From the NCBI GenBank assembly GCA_964422185.1, contig CAYRAG010000028.1, positions 1 to 24,210 of the forward strand: 24,210 nt of DNA. The letters run 5' to 3'. Of this stretch, positions 7,687 to 15,060 are shown in pieces. Position numbers and translations under genes: made by a program. The notes below the pieces were generated by a model that had not been told where the DNA came from, ran no database searches, and saw nothing but the letters and a program-made list of their open reading frames with translations. The DNA is from CALXCT01 sp964422185 (GTDB lineage Bacteria > Bacillota > Clostridia > Oscillospirales > Oscillospiraceae). Position 1 is the first letter of the stretch. Every line of letters starts with the position of its first letter.

Positions 7687-7904
7687 CTGATCTGTCACGC
7701 TTCCCCGGGAAAATTTGCCCTAAAATTCCCGGCGGCCGCGGGAAATTTTTTGTCATGCCCGCGTCTTTTTCCCTGATCCGGCGCCCCCTCGGCGGACTTT
7801 TTCCCCCGGTTCCCCCGCGTTCCGGGCCTCCGGCCGGGGCCGGGAGCCGGCCTGTTCTGCAACTTCCGCCCGGGAAAATTGCACTTTTGCCGCCCCCGCG
7901 GGAA

Positions 7905-7920
7905 AACACAATGCTGTGTT
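7905..7920. promoter_or_regulatory. Perfect dyad overlapping the amidase-eut -35
   Basis: AACACA, ATGC, TGTGTT: a perfect 6+6 inverted repeat whose right arm overlaps the first two bases of the -35 element at 7919. A symmetric site in this position is typical of a repressor operator or of an activator contacting RNA polymerase. The binding protein is unknown, and no other copy of this dyad was seen in the window. Confidence 0.45.
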
Positions 7921-7947
7921 GCAGGAGACCCGTGCGCATGCTATAAT
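7919..7947 (+). promoter_or_regulatory. Promoter of the amidase-eutABC-peptidase operon
   Basis: TTGCAG (7919-7924), 17 bases, TATAAT (7942-7947), with an extended -10 TGC directly before the TATAAT. The leader from about 7954 to 8064 is very GC-rich and folds readily, for example CCCGGGGCA with TGCCCGGG around 7972-8000. No cobalamin riboswitch core was recognised in it. Confidence 0.75.
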
Positions 7948-8064
7948 GGGGTCGAAAGGGGCGCCGCCGCGCCCGGGGCATCCTGTGCCCGGGGGCATTT
8001 CCCCCGCCGGGAACACGGTTTCCGAAGCGGGGCACAGGCGGCGCTTTTAAGGGGAGGGAGACGC

Positions 8065-8964
8065 ATGCTCACCATCAAGGCAGAGCACACCATTCATCAG
8101 ATGTCCAGGGAGAATCCCCCCGCCGCACGGGCGAAGAGCGGCGATCTGGTCTGTTTTGAGACGCTGGACTGCTTCGGCGGCCAGATTCAGCGGGAGGATC
8201 AGCTGCTGGGCGGTCTGGACTGGGGCAATATCAACCCCGCCACCGGGCCGCTGTATGTGGAGGACGCCATGCCCGGGGATGTTCTGAAAGTGGAGATCCT
8301 GCGCATTGAGCTGGACGACCACGGCGTCATGACGGACGGCCCGGGAGAGGGCGTCACCGGCGCCGCGATTACGGACGAGGCGACGAAAATCCTGCCCGTC
8401 TCCGGCCGGAAGGTTCGCTTTAACGACAAACTCGCTTTCCGCGTCAGCCCCATGATCGGCGTCATCGGCACCGCGCCGGCGGACGGGGCGGTGGACACCG
8501 GCACGCCCGGACGCCACGGCGGCAATATGGACTGCAAAAAGATCCGCGCGGGCGCCACGCTGTACCTGCCGGTCAATGTGGAGGGGGCGCTGCTGGCCAT
8601 GGGAGACCTCCACGCCAGAATGGGAGACGGCGAGGTGGAGGTGTGCGGCGTGGAGATCGCCGGCGCCGTCACCGTGCGGGTCACCGTACGGAAAGACTGC
8701 CGGCTGCCGCTGCCGTTCCTGGTGGACAGGAAGAGGGCCATGGCCATCTGCTCCGCCCAGACGCTGGATCAGGCGGCGGTGGACGCCACCATGGCCATGC
8801 ACGGCTTTCTCACCGGGGAGCTGGGTCTGGACAGCCACGAGGCCGGTATGCTTCTGAGCGTGGCGGGCAATCTGCGCATCTGCCAGGTGGTGGATCCGGA
8901 GAAGACCTGCCGCATGGAGCTGCCCCTGCGTGTGATTGAGGAATACGGTTACCATTTCGCGTGA
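8065..8964 (+). CDS. Acetamidase/formamidase family protein (FmdA/AmdA)
   Basis: This 299-residue protein belongs to the FmdA/AmdA family, enzymes that hydrolyse formamide, acetamide and similar short-chain amides to the acid and ammonia or amine. Family features visible include GPLYVEDAMPGDVLKVEI (61-78), TGTPGRHGGNMDCKKI (145-160), the long LYLPVNVEGALLAMGDLHA and GDGEVEVCGVE (188-198). Length matches the short bacterial members. The ATG at 8065 follows GGGGAGGGAG; upstream in-frame starts would place coding sequence over the promoter. It is the first gene of the operon and lies 75 bases before eutA. That context suggests the substrate may be an amide of ethanolamine or another small amide whose product enters the same pathway, but this is inference. 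The native substrate cannot be read from sequence. Confidence 0.88.
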   Translation: MLTIKAEHTIHQMSRENPPAARAKSGDLVCFETLDCFGGQIQREDQLLGGLDWGNINPATGPLYVEDAMPGDVLKVEILRIELDDHGVMTDGPGEGVTGAAITDEATKILPVSGRKVRFNDKLAFRVSPMIGVIGTAPADGAVDTGTPGRHGGNMDCKKIRAGATLYLPVNVEGALLAMGDLHARMGDGEVEVCGVEIAGAVTVRVTVRKDCRLPLPFLVDRKRAMAICSAQTLDQAAVDATMAMHGFLTGELGLDSHEAGMLLSVAGNLRICQVVDPEKTCRMELPLRVIEEYGYHFA

Positions 8965-8974
8965 TTTCCCGCCT

Positions 8975-9024
8975 GTCCGGCGCCGGACCCGAGCCAGTGG
9001 GGGCCCGGCGCCTTTTCGCGCCGG
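8975..9024 (+). promoter_or_regulatory. Competing GC hairpins between amidase gene and eutA
   Basis: Three folds compete: the 14-base palindrome GTCCGGCGCCGGAC (8975-8988); GGCGCCGG (8979-8986) with CCGGCGCC (9005-9012), followed by TTTT; and CCGGCGC (9005-9011) with GCGCCGG (9018-9024) around CTTTTC. The second resembles a weak terminator; the third ends just before the eutA ribosome binding site. They may lower expression of the eut genes relative to the amidase. Confidence 0.4.
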
Positions 9025-9039
9025 GAGAGGAGGCAAGCC

Positions 9040-10482
9040 GTGGAGGAACAGACGCTGCTCAGCGCCGGTGTGGATATCGGCACCACCACCACCCAGGTGG
9101 TGTTCAGCCGCCTCACCGTCCGCACCTCAGGCGGGTTCGGGAGCGTGCCCCGGGCGGAGATTGCCGGCCGGGAGGTCTTCTTCCAGAGCCCCGTGTGGCC
9201 CACGCCCCTGCGCTCCCCGGAGGAGATTGACGCCGCCGGGGCCGCGGGCCTGGTGCGCCGCGCCTATGACATGGCCGGCCTGACGCCGGGGGACATTGAC
9301 AGCGGGGCCCTGATCGTCACCGGCGAGAGCGCCGGGAAACGCAACGCGCCGGAGGTGTCCCGGGCCCTGGCCCGGTGGTGCGGGGACTTCGTGTCCGTGG
9401 CGGCGGGGCCGGATCTGGAATCCGTGCTGGCCGGCCGCGGCGCCGGGGCGGATCTCCTGTCCCGGCGCACCGGGAAATCCACGCTGCATGTGGACATCGG
9501 GGGCGGAACCGCCAACCTGTGCCTGTTCGAGGACGGGCGGGAGACGGACACCGGCTGCTACGACATCGGAGGGTGCCTGATCCGGCTGGACGGGGACCGC
9601 ATTGTGCGCGTCTCGCCGGCGCTCACCCCGCTGCAGCGTGCGCTCTCCCTGCCTCTGGCGCCGGGCTCGGTGCTCCGTCCGGAGGACGCCGAAACCCTGG
9701 CGGACGCTCTGGCGGATCTCCTGGCCCAGGCCGCGAATCTGGCGCCCCGCACGCCCCTGGCGGACGCGTTTGTCACAAACCACCCTCTCTCGACCGCCCT
9801 GCCGCCGGATCAGATCACTTTCTCCGGCGGGGTGGCCGAGTGTATGAGCCACCCGGACTGGGCGCCGTTTCGCTTTGGCGATCTGGGCGTCCTGCTGGGC
9901 CGGGCCGTCGCCCGGCACCCGCTGCTGTCCGCCCGCCGGGCGGATACCGGAACCAGCCCGCTGCGGGCCACGGTCATCGGGGCGGGCACCCAGGCGCTGG
10001 AGGTGTCCGGCAGCACCATCACCCGATCCCACTGCGCCCTGCCGATGAAAAATCTGCCCGTCCTCTTCGCCGAATGCGCGGAGGAGGCGGATCTGCCGCG
10101 GGTGAACCGGGATCTGGAGCGGGAGCTGTCCCGGCTGCGGGAGGGCGGCTGGGACGGCGGTTTCGCCGTGGCGCTCCGCGGCGCCCCCTGCCCCGGCTTC
10201 TCCTTTGTGGAGGCGCTCGCGGAGACACTGGCCTCGTTCTGGCGGCGGCGGGGGGATCCCCGGCTGCCCCTGGTGGTCGCGGTGGAGCACGACTTCGCCA
10301 AGGCCCTGGGCCAGGCGCTGCGCCGGCGTCTGGGCCGCCAGGCGCCCATCCTCTGCATTGACGGCATCGTGTGCCGCGGCGGGGACTACCTGGACATCGG
10401 GACACCCGTCGCCGGGGGCGCGGCGGTGCCCGTTGTGGTGAAAACCCTCATCTACTCCCCCGAAAAGGAGGGATCCCCATGA
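9040..10482 (+). CDS. eutA: Ethanolamine ammonia-lyase reactivating factor EutA
   Basis: The 480-residue protein is an ASKHA-fold ATPase of the EutA family. It rescues ethanolamine ammonia-lyase by exchanging damaged cobalamin for fresh adenosylcobalamin with ATP and magnesium. The phosphate-binding loops are visible as GVDIGTTTTQ (10-19) and HVDIGGGTAN (about 150-159), and a later adenosine-site-like region TFSGGVAECM is present. The start is GTG at 9040, with GAGAGGAGG six to seven bases upstream; no better start exists. The stop overlaps the eutB start as ATGA, implying coupled translation of the reactivase and its client enzyme. Its presence means the lyase is expected to work with cobalamin and suffer suicide inactivation as in enteric bacteria. 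Confidence 0.92.
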   Translation: MEEQTLLSAGVDIGTTTTQVVFSRLTVRTSGGFGSVPRAEIAGREVFFQSPVWPTPLRSPEEIDAAGAAGLVRRAYDMAGLTPGDIDSGALIVTGESAGKRNAPEVSRALARWCGDFVSVAAGPDLESVLAGRGAGADLLSRRTGKSTLHVDIGGGTANLCLFEDGRETDTGCYDIGGCLIRLDGDRIVRVSPALTPLQRALSLPLAPGSVLRPEDAETLADALADLLAQAANLAPRTPLADAFVTNHPLSTALPPDQITFSGGVAECMSHPDWAPFRFGDLGVLLGRAVARHPLLSARRADTGTSPLRATVIGAGTQALEVSGSTITRSHCALPMKNLPVLFAECAEEADLPRVNRDLERELSRLREGGWDGGFAVALRGAPCPGFSFVEALAETLASFWRRRGDPRLPLVVAVEHDFAKALGQALRRRLGRQAPILCIDGIVCRGGDYLDIGTPVAGGAAVPVVVKTLIYSPEKEGSP

Positions 10483-11843
10483 ATCTGCACACCGTGCTCC
10501 ACGGCACGGATTACCATTTCTCCTCCCTGCGGGAGGTCATGGCCAAAGCCAACGAGATCAAATCCGGAGACCGCCTGGCGGGCATCGCCGCGGAGACCAC
10601 CCTGGAGCGGATCGCCGCCAAGGAGGTGCTCAGCCGCCTGACGGTGCGGGATCTGCGGGAGCACCCCGCCGTCCCCTATGAGGAGGACGCCGTGACCCGG
10701 ATCATTCAGGACGACCTGGACGAGGAGGTCTACCGGGAGATCCGGGACTGGACGCTGGGCGAGCTGCGGGAGTACCTGCTGGACAGCGCCACCACAGGCG
10801 GCGAGATGCTCCGCGTCGGCCGGGGCCTGACCAGCGAATGCATCGCCGGCGTGTGCAAGCTGATGGGCAATCTGGATCTGATGTACGCGGGCAGCCGGAT
10901 GACCATCACGGCCACCTGCAACACCACCATCGGGGTGCCGGGCACCCTGGCCAGCCGGCTGCAGCCCAACCACCCGGTGGACGACCCGAAAGGGGTGGCC
11001 GCCTCCGTGCTGGAGGGTCTCAGCTACGGCGTGGGAGACGCGGTGATCGGCGTCAATCCCGCCATTGACACGGTGGACTCCACCGTCGCGCTCTGGCACA
11101 TCCTGGGCGAGCTGCGGGATCAGTATGACATCCCCACCCAGATCTGCGTGCTGTCCCATGTGGCCACGCAGATGGCCGCCCTGAAGTCCGGCGCCAGGGC
11201 GGATCTGTGCTTTCAGTCCCTGGCCGGCACCCAGGCGGCACTGGCGGCGTTCGGGGTCACCACGGACATGCTGTCGGAGGCGGAGGCACTGTTTCGCGAA
11301 GAGGGCACCGCCAGGGGGCCCAATGTGATGTACTTCGAGACGGGCCAGGCCTCCGAGCTGTCGTCCAACACCCACTACGGCTGGGATCAGGTGACGATGG
11401 AGTGCCGCTGCTACGGCCTCGCCCGGCACTACCACCCGTTTCTGGTGAACACGGTGGTGGGCTTCATGGGCCCGGAATATCTCTACGACGCCCGGCAGCT
11501 GCTCCGGGCCGGCCTGGAGGATGTGTTCTGCGGCCACCTCCACGGACTGCCCATGGGCTGCGACTGCTGCTACACCAACCACATGCCCACGGATCAGAAC
11601 GATCTGGAGAATCTGGCCGTCCTGCTGGCCGCCGTCGGCTGCCACTACTTCATGGGTCTCCCCCAGGGGGACGATGTGATGCTGATGTACCAGTCCACCA
11701 GCTTTCACGATATCGCCGCGGTGCGGGAGCTGCTTCACCGCCGGCCGCTGCCGGAGTTTGAGGCGTGGCTGGAGCGGCGCGGCATCTGGCAGAACGGCCG
11801 TCTGGGCCCCGCCGCGGGGGATCCCACCCGGTTTGAGGACTGA
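10479..11843 (+). CDS. eutB: Ethanolamine ammonia-lyase large subunit EutB
   Basis: The 454-residue TIM-barrel subunit converts ethanolamine to acetaldehyde and ammonia by adenosylcobalamin radical chemistry with EutC. Residues known to hold the substrate in the Escherichia coli enzyme fall at the same numbers here: Arg160 and Gln162 (SRLQPNHP), Asn193 (GVNPAID), Glu287 (YFETGQ) and Asp362 (GCDCCYTNH). The C-terminal half, with ARHYHPFLVNTVVGFMGPEY and the final NGRLGPAAGDPTRF, is very family-like. Length is within one residue of the E. coli protein. The ATG at 10479 follows AAGGAGG by seven bases and overlaps the eutA stop; a longer reading from 10371 would only overlap eutA. The conserved active site argues for a working enzyme. 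Confidence 0.96.
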   Translation: MNLHTVLHGTDYHFSSLREVMAKANEIKSGDRLAGIAAETTLERIAAKEVLSRLTVRDLREHPAVPYEEDAVTRIIQDDLDEEVYREIRDWTLGELREYLLDSATTGGEMLRVGRGLTSECIAGVCKLMGNLDLMYAGSRMTITATCNTTIGVPGTLASRLQPNHPVDDPKGVAASVLEGLSYGVGDAVIGVNPAIDTVDSTVALWHILGELRDQYDIPTQICVLSHVATQMAALKSGARADLCFQSLAGTQAALAAFGVTTDMLSEAEALFREEGTARGPNVMYFETGQASELSSNTHYGWDQVTMECRCYGLARHYHPFLVNTVVGFMGPEYLYDARQLLRAGLEDVFCGHLHGLPMGCDCCYTNHMPTDQNDLENLAVLLAAVGCHYFMGLPQGDDVMLMYQSTSFHDIAAVRELLHRRPLPEFEAWLERRGIWQNGRLGPAAGDPTRFED

Positions 11844-11859
11844 GAAGGAGGCGTTTTCC

Positions 11860-12636
11860 ATGCCGGATCCCACACAGATCCCCGCCGCCCGGCCGGATCA
11901 GGTTCAGGATCCCGCCCGGCTGCGCACCCTGCGGCAGGCGACGCCCGCCCGGATCGGGATCGGGCGCGCCGGGGCGCGCTGCACCACCGAAGCCATGCTC
12001 CGCTTCCGGGCGGATCAGGCCAGGGCCAATGACGCGGTCTACGCCGAGGTCAGCGAGGACACGGTGCGCAGCCTGGGGGTCTTCTCCGTCCAGACCGCGT
12101 GCCGGGACAAATATGAGATGATCACCCGGCCGGATCACGGCAGAATCCTGCCTGCGGATCAGCAGGAGATCCTGCGCCGGCGCTGCGTCCGCAACCCCCA
12201 GGTGCAGATCTACTTCGGCGACGGCCTGTGCGCGCCTGCCATCGGGGCGAATCTGCCGGATCTGTACCCCGCGCTGCGTGCGGAGCTGGAGTCGGAGGGC
12301 GTCACGGTGGGCACGCCGTTCTTCGTGCGCTACTGCCGGGTGCACACCATCCGCACGGTGGGCCCCCTGCTCGGCGCGGAGGTGACCTGCGTGCTCATCG
12401 GGGAGCGGCCCGGGCTGGTCACCTCGGAGAGCATGTCCGCGTACATCGCCTACGGCGCGGGGCCCGAGACCACCGAGTCGGACTACACCGTGGTGTCGAA
12501 CATCAGCCGGGTGGGCATCCCCCCGGTGGAGGCCGCCGCGTATGTGGCGGAACTGATTCTGACCATCCTGCGGGAGAAGCGCAGCGGCTGCCGGCTGCCC
12601 GGCGCCGGACTCCCGGGACAGCAGAGCGGCGGATGA
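11860..12636 (+). CDS. eutC: Ethanolamine ammonia-lyase small subunit EutC (short N-terminus)
   Basis: The 258-residue small subunit completes the cobalamin pocket with EutB. Typical stretches are ARIGIGRAGAR near residue 30, YFGDGLCAPAIGANL, VGTPFFVRYCRVHTI, LIGERPGLVTSESMSAYI and GIPPVEAAAYVAELI. Compared with about 295 residues in E. coli, the N-terminus is shorter: only about 20 proline-rich residues precede the conserved domain, and the amphipathic helix that serves as the microcompartment-targeting peptide in enteric EutC is not apparent. The ATG at 11860 has AAGGAGG eight bases upstream, 16 bases after eutB. A longer reading into eutB lacks a ribosome binding site, so the short N-terminus looks genuine. 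This fits a lyase that acts free in the cytosol. Confidence 0.94.
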   Translation: MPDPTQIPAARPDQVQDPARLRTLRQATPARIGIGRAGARCTTEAMLRFRADQARANDAVYAEVSEDTVRSLGVFSVQTACRDKYEMITRPDHGRILPADQQEILRRRCVRNPQVQIYFGDGLCAPAIGANLPDLYPALRAELESEGVTVGTPFFVRYCRVHTIRTVGPLLGAEVTCVLIGERPGLVTSESMSAYIAYGAGPETTESDYTVVSNISRVGIPPVEAAAYVAELILTILREKRSGCRLPGAGLPGQQSGG

Positions 12637-12681
12637 CGGAGATCACCGCCTTGAGAATAACGCAACTGGAGGGAAATTCGC

Positions 12682-13764
12682 ATGAATGCAATCGACTTCA
12701 CCCATGTCACGGAACTTCTGACCCGGTTCAACGCCATCAACGCCATCTCCGGCTATGAGAGCCCGGTGGCGGACGCCCTGGCGCGCCACATGGCGCCCCT
12801 GACGGACAGCCAGGAGCGGGACGCCCTGGGCAACTGCATCTGCCTGAAGCGGGGCAGACCCGGCGGAAAGACCGTGCTGCTCACCGCCCATATGGACGAG
12901 ATCGGCTTTCTGGTGTGCGACATCACGAAAGAGGGCTTTTTGACTCTCGTCCCCGTGGGCATGCACAACCCCGCCATGCTGACCAACCAGGTCTACACCA
13001 TCCACACCCGCGGCGGCGACCTGTACGGGGTCGTGGCCGGCGGCAAACCCGTCCATGTGGCCGGCGGCCAGAGCGCCCCGATGTCCGTGGGCGATCTGCG
13101 CCTGGATGTGGGCTGCAGCACCCCGGAGGAAGTGGCGGCCCGGGGAATCCGCGTGGGAGACCCCGTGAACATTGAGAAGCCGTCCCGGATGCTGACGGAC
13201 ACCGTCTTCTGCGGAAAAGCGGTGGACAACCGCTCCGGCGTAGCCGCCCTGATCCTGGCCATGGAGCTGCTGAAAGACGCGGATCTGTCCGTGTCCGTCT
13301 ACGCCTGCGGCACGGTGCAGGAGGAGATCGGCATCAAGGGCGCCCGGGTGCTGACGCAGCACCTGCACCCCGACTGCGCCGTCACCGTGGATGTGGGCTT
13401 CGCCGCGGAGAACGACGACCCCAACCCCAGCTGCACCCGCGTCACCATGGGCAAAGGCGCGTCCATCCAGCTCTACGACTGGAACCCCGGCAGCTTCCTG
13501 GGGATCATCGTCCCCCGGAGCATCGCGGACGCCCTGGAGGAGGCGGCGCAGCACGCCGGCGTGCCGTACCAGACCCATGTGAATCTCAACGGCGGCACAG
13601 ACGCGGGCGAGATGAGCCTGAGCAACGGCGGCGTGCCCACCGGCAGCATCTCTCTGCCGGAGCGCTACATGCACACCACCGTCGGCACCGTGGATGTGCG
13701 GGATGTGGCGTCCGCCGCCGCCATCATGGCGCAGTTCGTGCTGGACATGGACGCCCGGGGCTGA
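12682..13764 (+). CDS. M42 family aminopeptidase (glutamyl/deblocking-type)
   Basis: The 360-residue protein is a di-metal peptidase of family M42, tetrahedral TET-type cytosolic aminopeptidases that trim short peptides. Expected ligands and catalytic residues are all visible: His70 and Asp72 (TAHMDEIGF), Asp182 (GKAVDNRSG), the catalytic pair Glu214/Glu215 (GTVQEEIGIKGA), Asp237 (VTVDVGF) and His331 (ERYMHTT). Length is normal. The ATG at 12682 follows GGAGGG by about eight bases, 45 bases after eutC and in the same direction, so it probably belongs to the operon. Members differ in preference (glutamate, leucine, lysine or broad). A role in releasing ethanolamine-bearing or other amines from glutamyl conjugates is possible given context, but is only a hypothesis; general peptide turnover is the simpler reading. 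Confidence 0.9.
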   Translation: MNAIDFTHVTELLTRFNAINAISGYESPVADALARHMAPLTDSQERDALGNCICLKRGRPGGKTVLLTAHMDEIGFLVCDITKEGFLTLVPVGMHNPAMLTNQVYTIHTRGGDLYGVVAGGKPVHVAGGQSAPMSVGDLRLDVGCSTPEEVAARGIRVGDPVNIEKPSRMLTDTVFCGKAVDNRSGVAALILAMELLKDADLSVSVYACGTVQEEIGIKGARVLTQHLHPDCAVTVDVGFAAENDDPNPSCTRVTMGKGASIQLYDWNPGSFLGIIVPRSIADALEEAAQHAGVPYQTHVNLNGGTDAGEMSLSNGGVPTGSISLPERYMHTTVGTVDVRDVASAAAIMAQFVLDMDARG

Positions 13765-13784
13765 GACCGCTCCCCCGATTTTCC

Positions 13785-13813
13785 TTTACTTTCCCCGGCA
13801 TCTTCTGTATAAT
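13785..13813 (+). promoter_or_regulatory. Promoter of prfB
   Basis: TTTACT (13785-13790), 17 bases, perfect TATAAT (13808-13813). Transcription would begin near 13820, about 60 bases before the prfB ATG. No terminator was recognised between the M42 peptidase stop and this promoter, so read-through from the eut operon is possible. Confidence 0.7.
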
Positions 13814-13881
13814 CTGGCTGGAAATCCAACCGGCACCGGTCTCAACCCCCGTGTCCGCCGGACTTCTCTGGAGTGTGCTGC

Positions 13882-15000
13882 ATGATTCAATATGACGAGT
13901 ACAAGGTAAAACTGAACAATCTGGCGCCCGCCCTCCAGGAGCTGGCCGCGGCCCTGGATCTGGACTCCGCCCGCGCCGAGGTGGAGATGCTCCACTCCCA
14001 GAGCGCGTCCGAGGGCTTCTGGGACGACATGGACAAGGCTCTGAAAACCCAGCAGCGCTGCAAGCGGCTGGAGGACAGGATCGCGGATCAGGACCGGCGG
14101 GAGAGCCAGTGGAACGACCTGATGGCCATGTGCGAGATGGGCAACGAGTTTGACGACGCCTCCCTGCTGCCGGAGCTGGAGGAGGGCTACAACCGCCTGG
14201 AGCATGACATGGAGCAGGCGCGGCTGGCTACCCTGCTCACCGGCGAGTACGACTCCTCTAACGCCATCCTCACTTTCCACGCGGGCGCCGGGGGGACGGA
14301 GGCCCAGGACTGGGCGCAGATGCTCTACCGCATGTACACCCACTGGGCGGAGAGCCACGGCTACCCCTATCAGATCCTGGACTACCAGGACGGGGACGAG
14401 GCCGGCATCAAATCCGCCACCATCATGGTGGAGGGGGAGAACGCCTACGGATACCTCCGGGGCGAGAACGGCGTCCACCGGCTGGTGCGCATCTCCCCCT
14501 TTGACGCCAACGCCAGGCGCCACACCTCTTTCGCCGCGCTGGAGGTCATGCCGGAGGTTCCGGAGGATGTGGAGGTGGACATCCGGCCGGAGGACATCGA
14601 GATGCAGGTGTACCGCTCCTCCGGCGCCGGCGGCCAGCACATCAACAAGACCTCGTCCGCGGTTCGCCTGATCCACAAACCCACCGGCATTGTCGTCTCC
14701 TGCCAGACCGAGCGCAGCCAGTTCCAGAACCGGGACAACTGCATGAAAATGCTCCGCGCCCGCCTGGTGGAGCTGCAGATGCAGCAGCACGCGGAGAAGA
14801 TCTCGGATCTGAAGGGCGTGCAGATGAAGATCGAGTGGGGCAGCCAGATCCGCTCCTATGTGTTCATGCCCTACCAGCTGGTGAAGGACAACCGCACCGG
14901 GTACGAGACCAGCAACATCAACGCGGTCATGGACGGAGATCTGGACGGGTTCATCAACGCGTATCTCAGCGCCCAGGCCAACGGCACCCTGAAAAAATAA
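13882..15000 (+). CDS. prfB: Peptide chain release factor 2 (no programmed frameshift)
   Basis: The 372-residue RF2 recognises UGA and UAA stop codons and triggers peptide release on the ribosome. It has the discriminator SPF (in RISPFDANARRHTSF) and the catalytic GGQ in SSGAGGQHINKT, with the coiled N-terminal domain before them. I prefer the ATG at 13882 because GGAG lies eight bases upstream; the GTG at 13873 overlaps that site. Reading runs without interruption from the start. The in-frame UGA with its upstream internal Shine-Dalgarno sequence, found near codon 25 in most prfB genes, is absent: the equivalent region reads through ALDLDSARAEVEML. So the usual autoregulation by +1 frameshifting is missing here. 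Confidence 0.95.
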   Translation: MIQYDEYKVKLNNLAPALQELAAALDLDSARAEVEMLHSQSASEGFWDDMDKALKTQQRCKRLEDRIADQDRRESQWNDLMAMCEMGNEFDDASLLPELEEGYNRLEHDMEQARLATLLTGEYDSSNAILTFHAGAGGTEAQDWAQMLYRMYTHWAESHGYPYQILDYQDGDEAGIKSATIMVEGENAYGYLRGENGVHRLVRISPFDANARRHTSFAALEVMPEVPEDVEVDIRPEDIEMQVYRSSGAGGQHINKTSSAVRLIHKPTGIVVSCQTERSQFQNRDNCMKMLRARLVELQMQQHAEKISDLKGVQMKIEWGSQIRSYVFMPYQLVKDNRTGYETSNINAVMDGDLDGFINAYLSAQANGTLKK

Positions 15001-15026
15001 CCGTTCCGGCATCCCGGATCAAAAAA

Positions 15027-15055
15027 GTCACCGTGCGCGAACCGCGCACGGTGAC
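15027..15055. terminator. Bidirectional terminator between prfB and the YheO-like gene
   Basis: GTCACCGTGCGCG (15027-15039) pairs perfectly over 13 bp with CGCGCACGGTGAC (15043-15055) around a three-base loop. Minus-strand transcripts meet six Ts immediately after the stem; plus-strand transcripts meet TGTCTTTAT. It serves both convergent genes. Confidence 0.88.
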
Positions 15056-15060
15056 TGTCT

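Larger units (their letters stand above)
7563..7910. promoter_or_regulatory. Divergent control region with repeated CGGGAAAA boxes
   Basis: The 530 bp between dppB and the amidase gene carries no gene. A short motif close to CCGGGAAAATT recurs at 7563-7576, 7705-7717, 7719-7732 (inverted), 7737-7752, 7869-7882 and 7897-7910. Three copies lie just upstream of the minus-strand promoter and two just upstream of the plus-strand promoter, the arrangement expected of activator or repressor sites shared by divergent operons. The regulator is unknown and the motif may partly reflect intergenic base bias. Confidence 0.35.

Noticed and set aside
7950..8064. Cobalamin riboswitch upstream of the amidase-eut operon
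   Set aside because: Expected for B12-dependent genes, but no B12-box or other conserved core element is visible in the leader, only GC-rich stems.
9127..10290. Long minus-strand frames opposite eutA (and similar ones opposite eutB and the amidase gene)
   Set aside because: Antisense to well-conserved enzymes, with arginine/glycine/proline-rich translations and no start signals; they reflect GC-rich codon bias.
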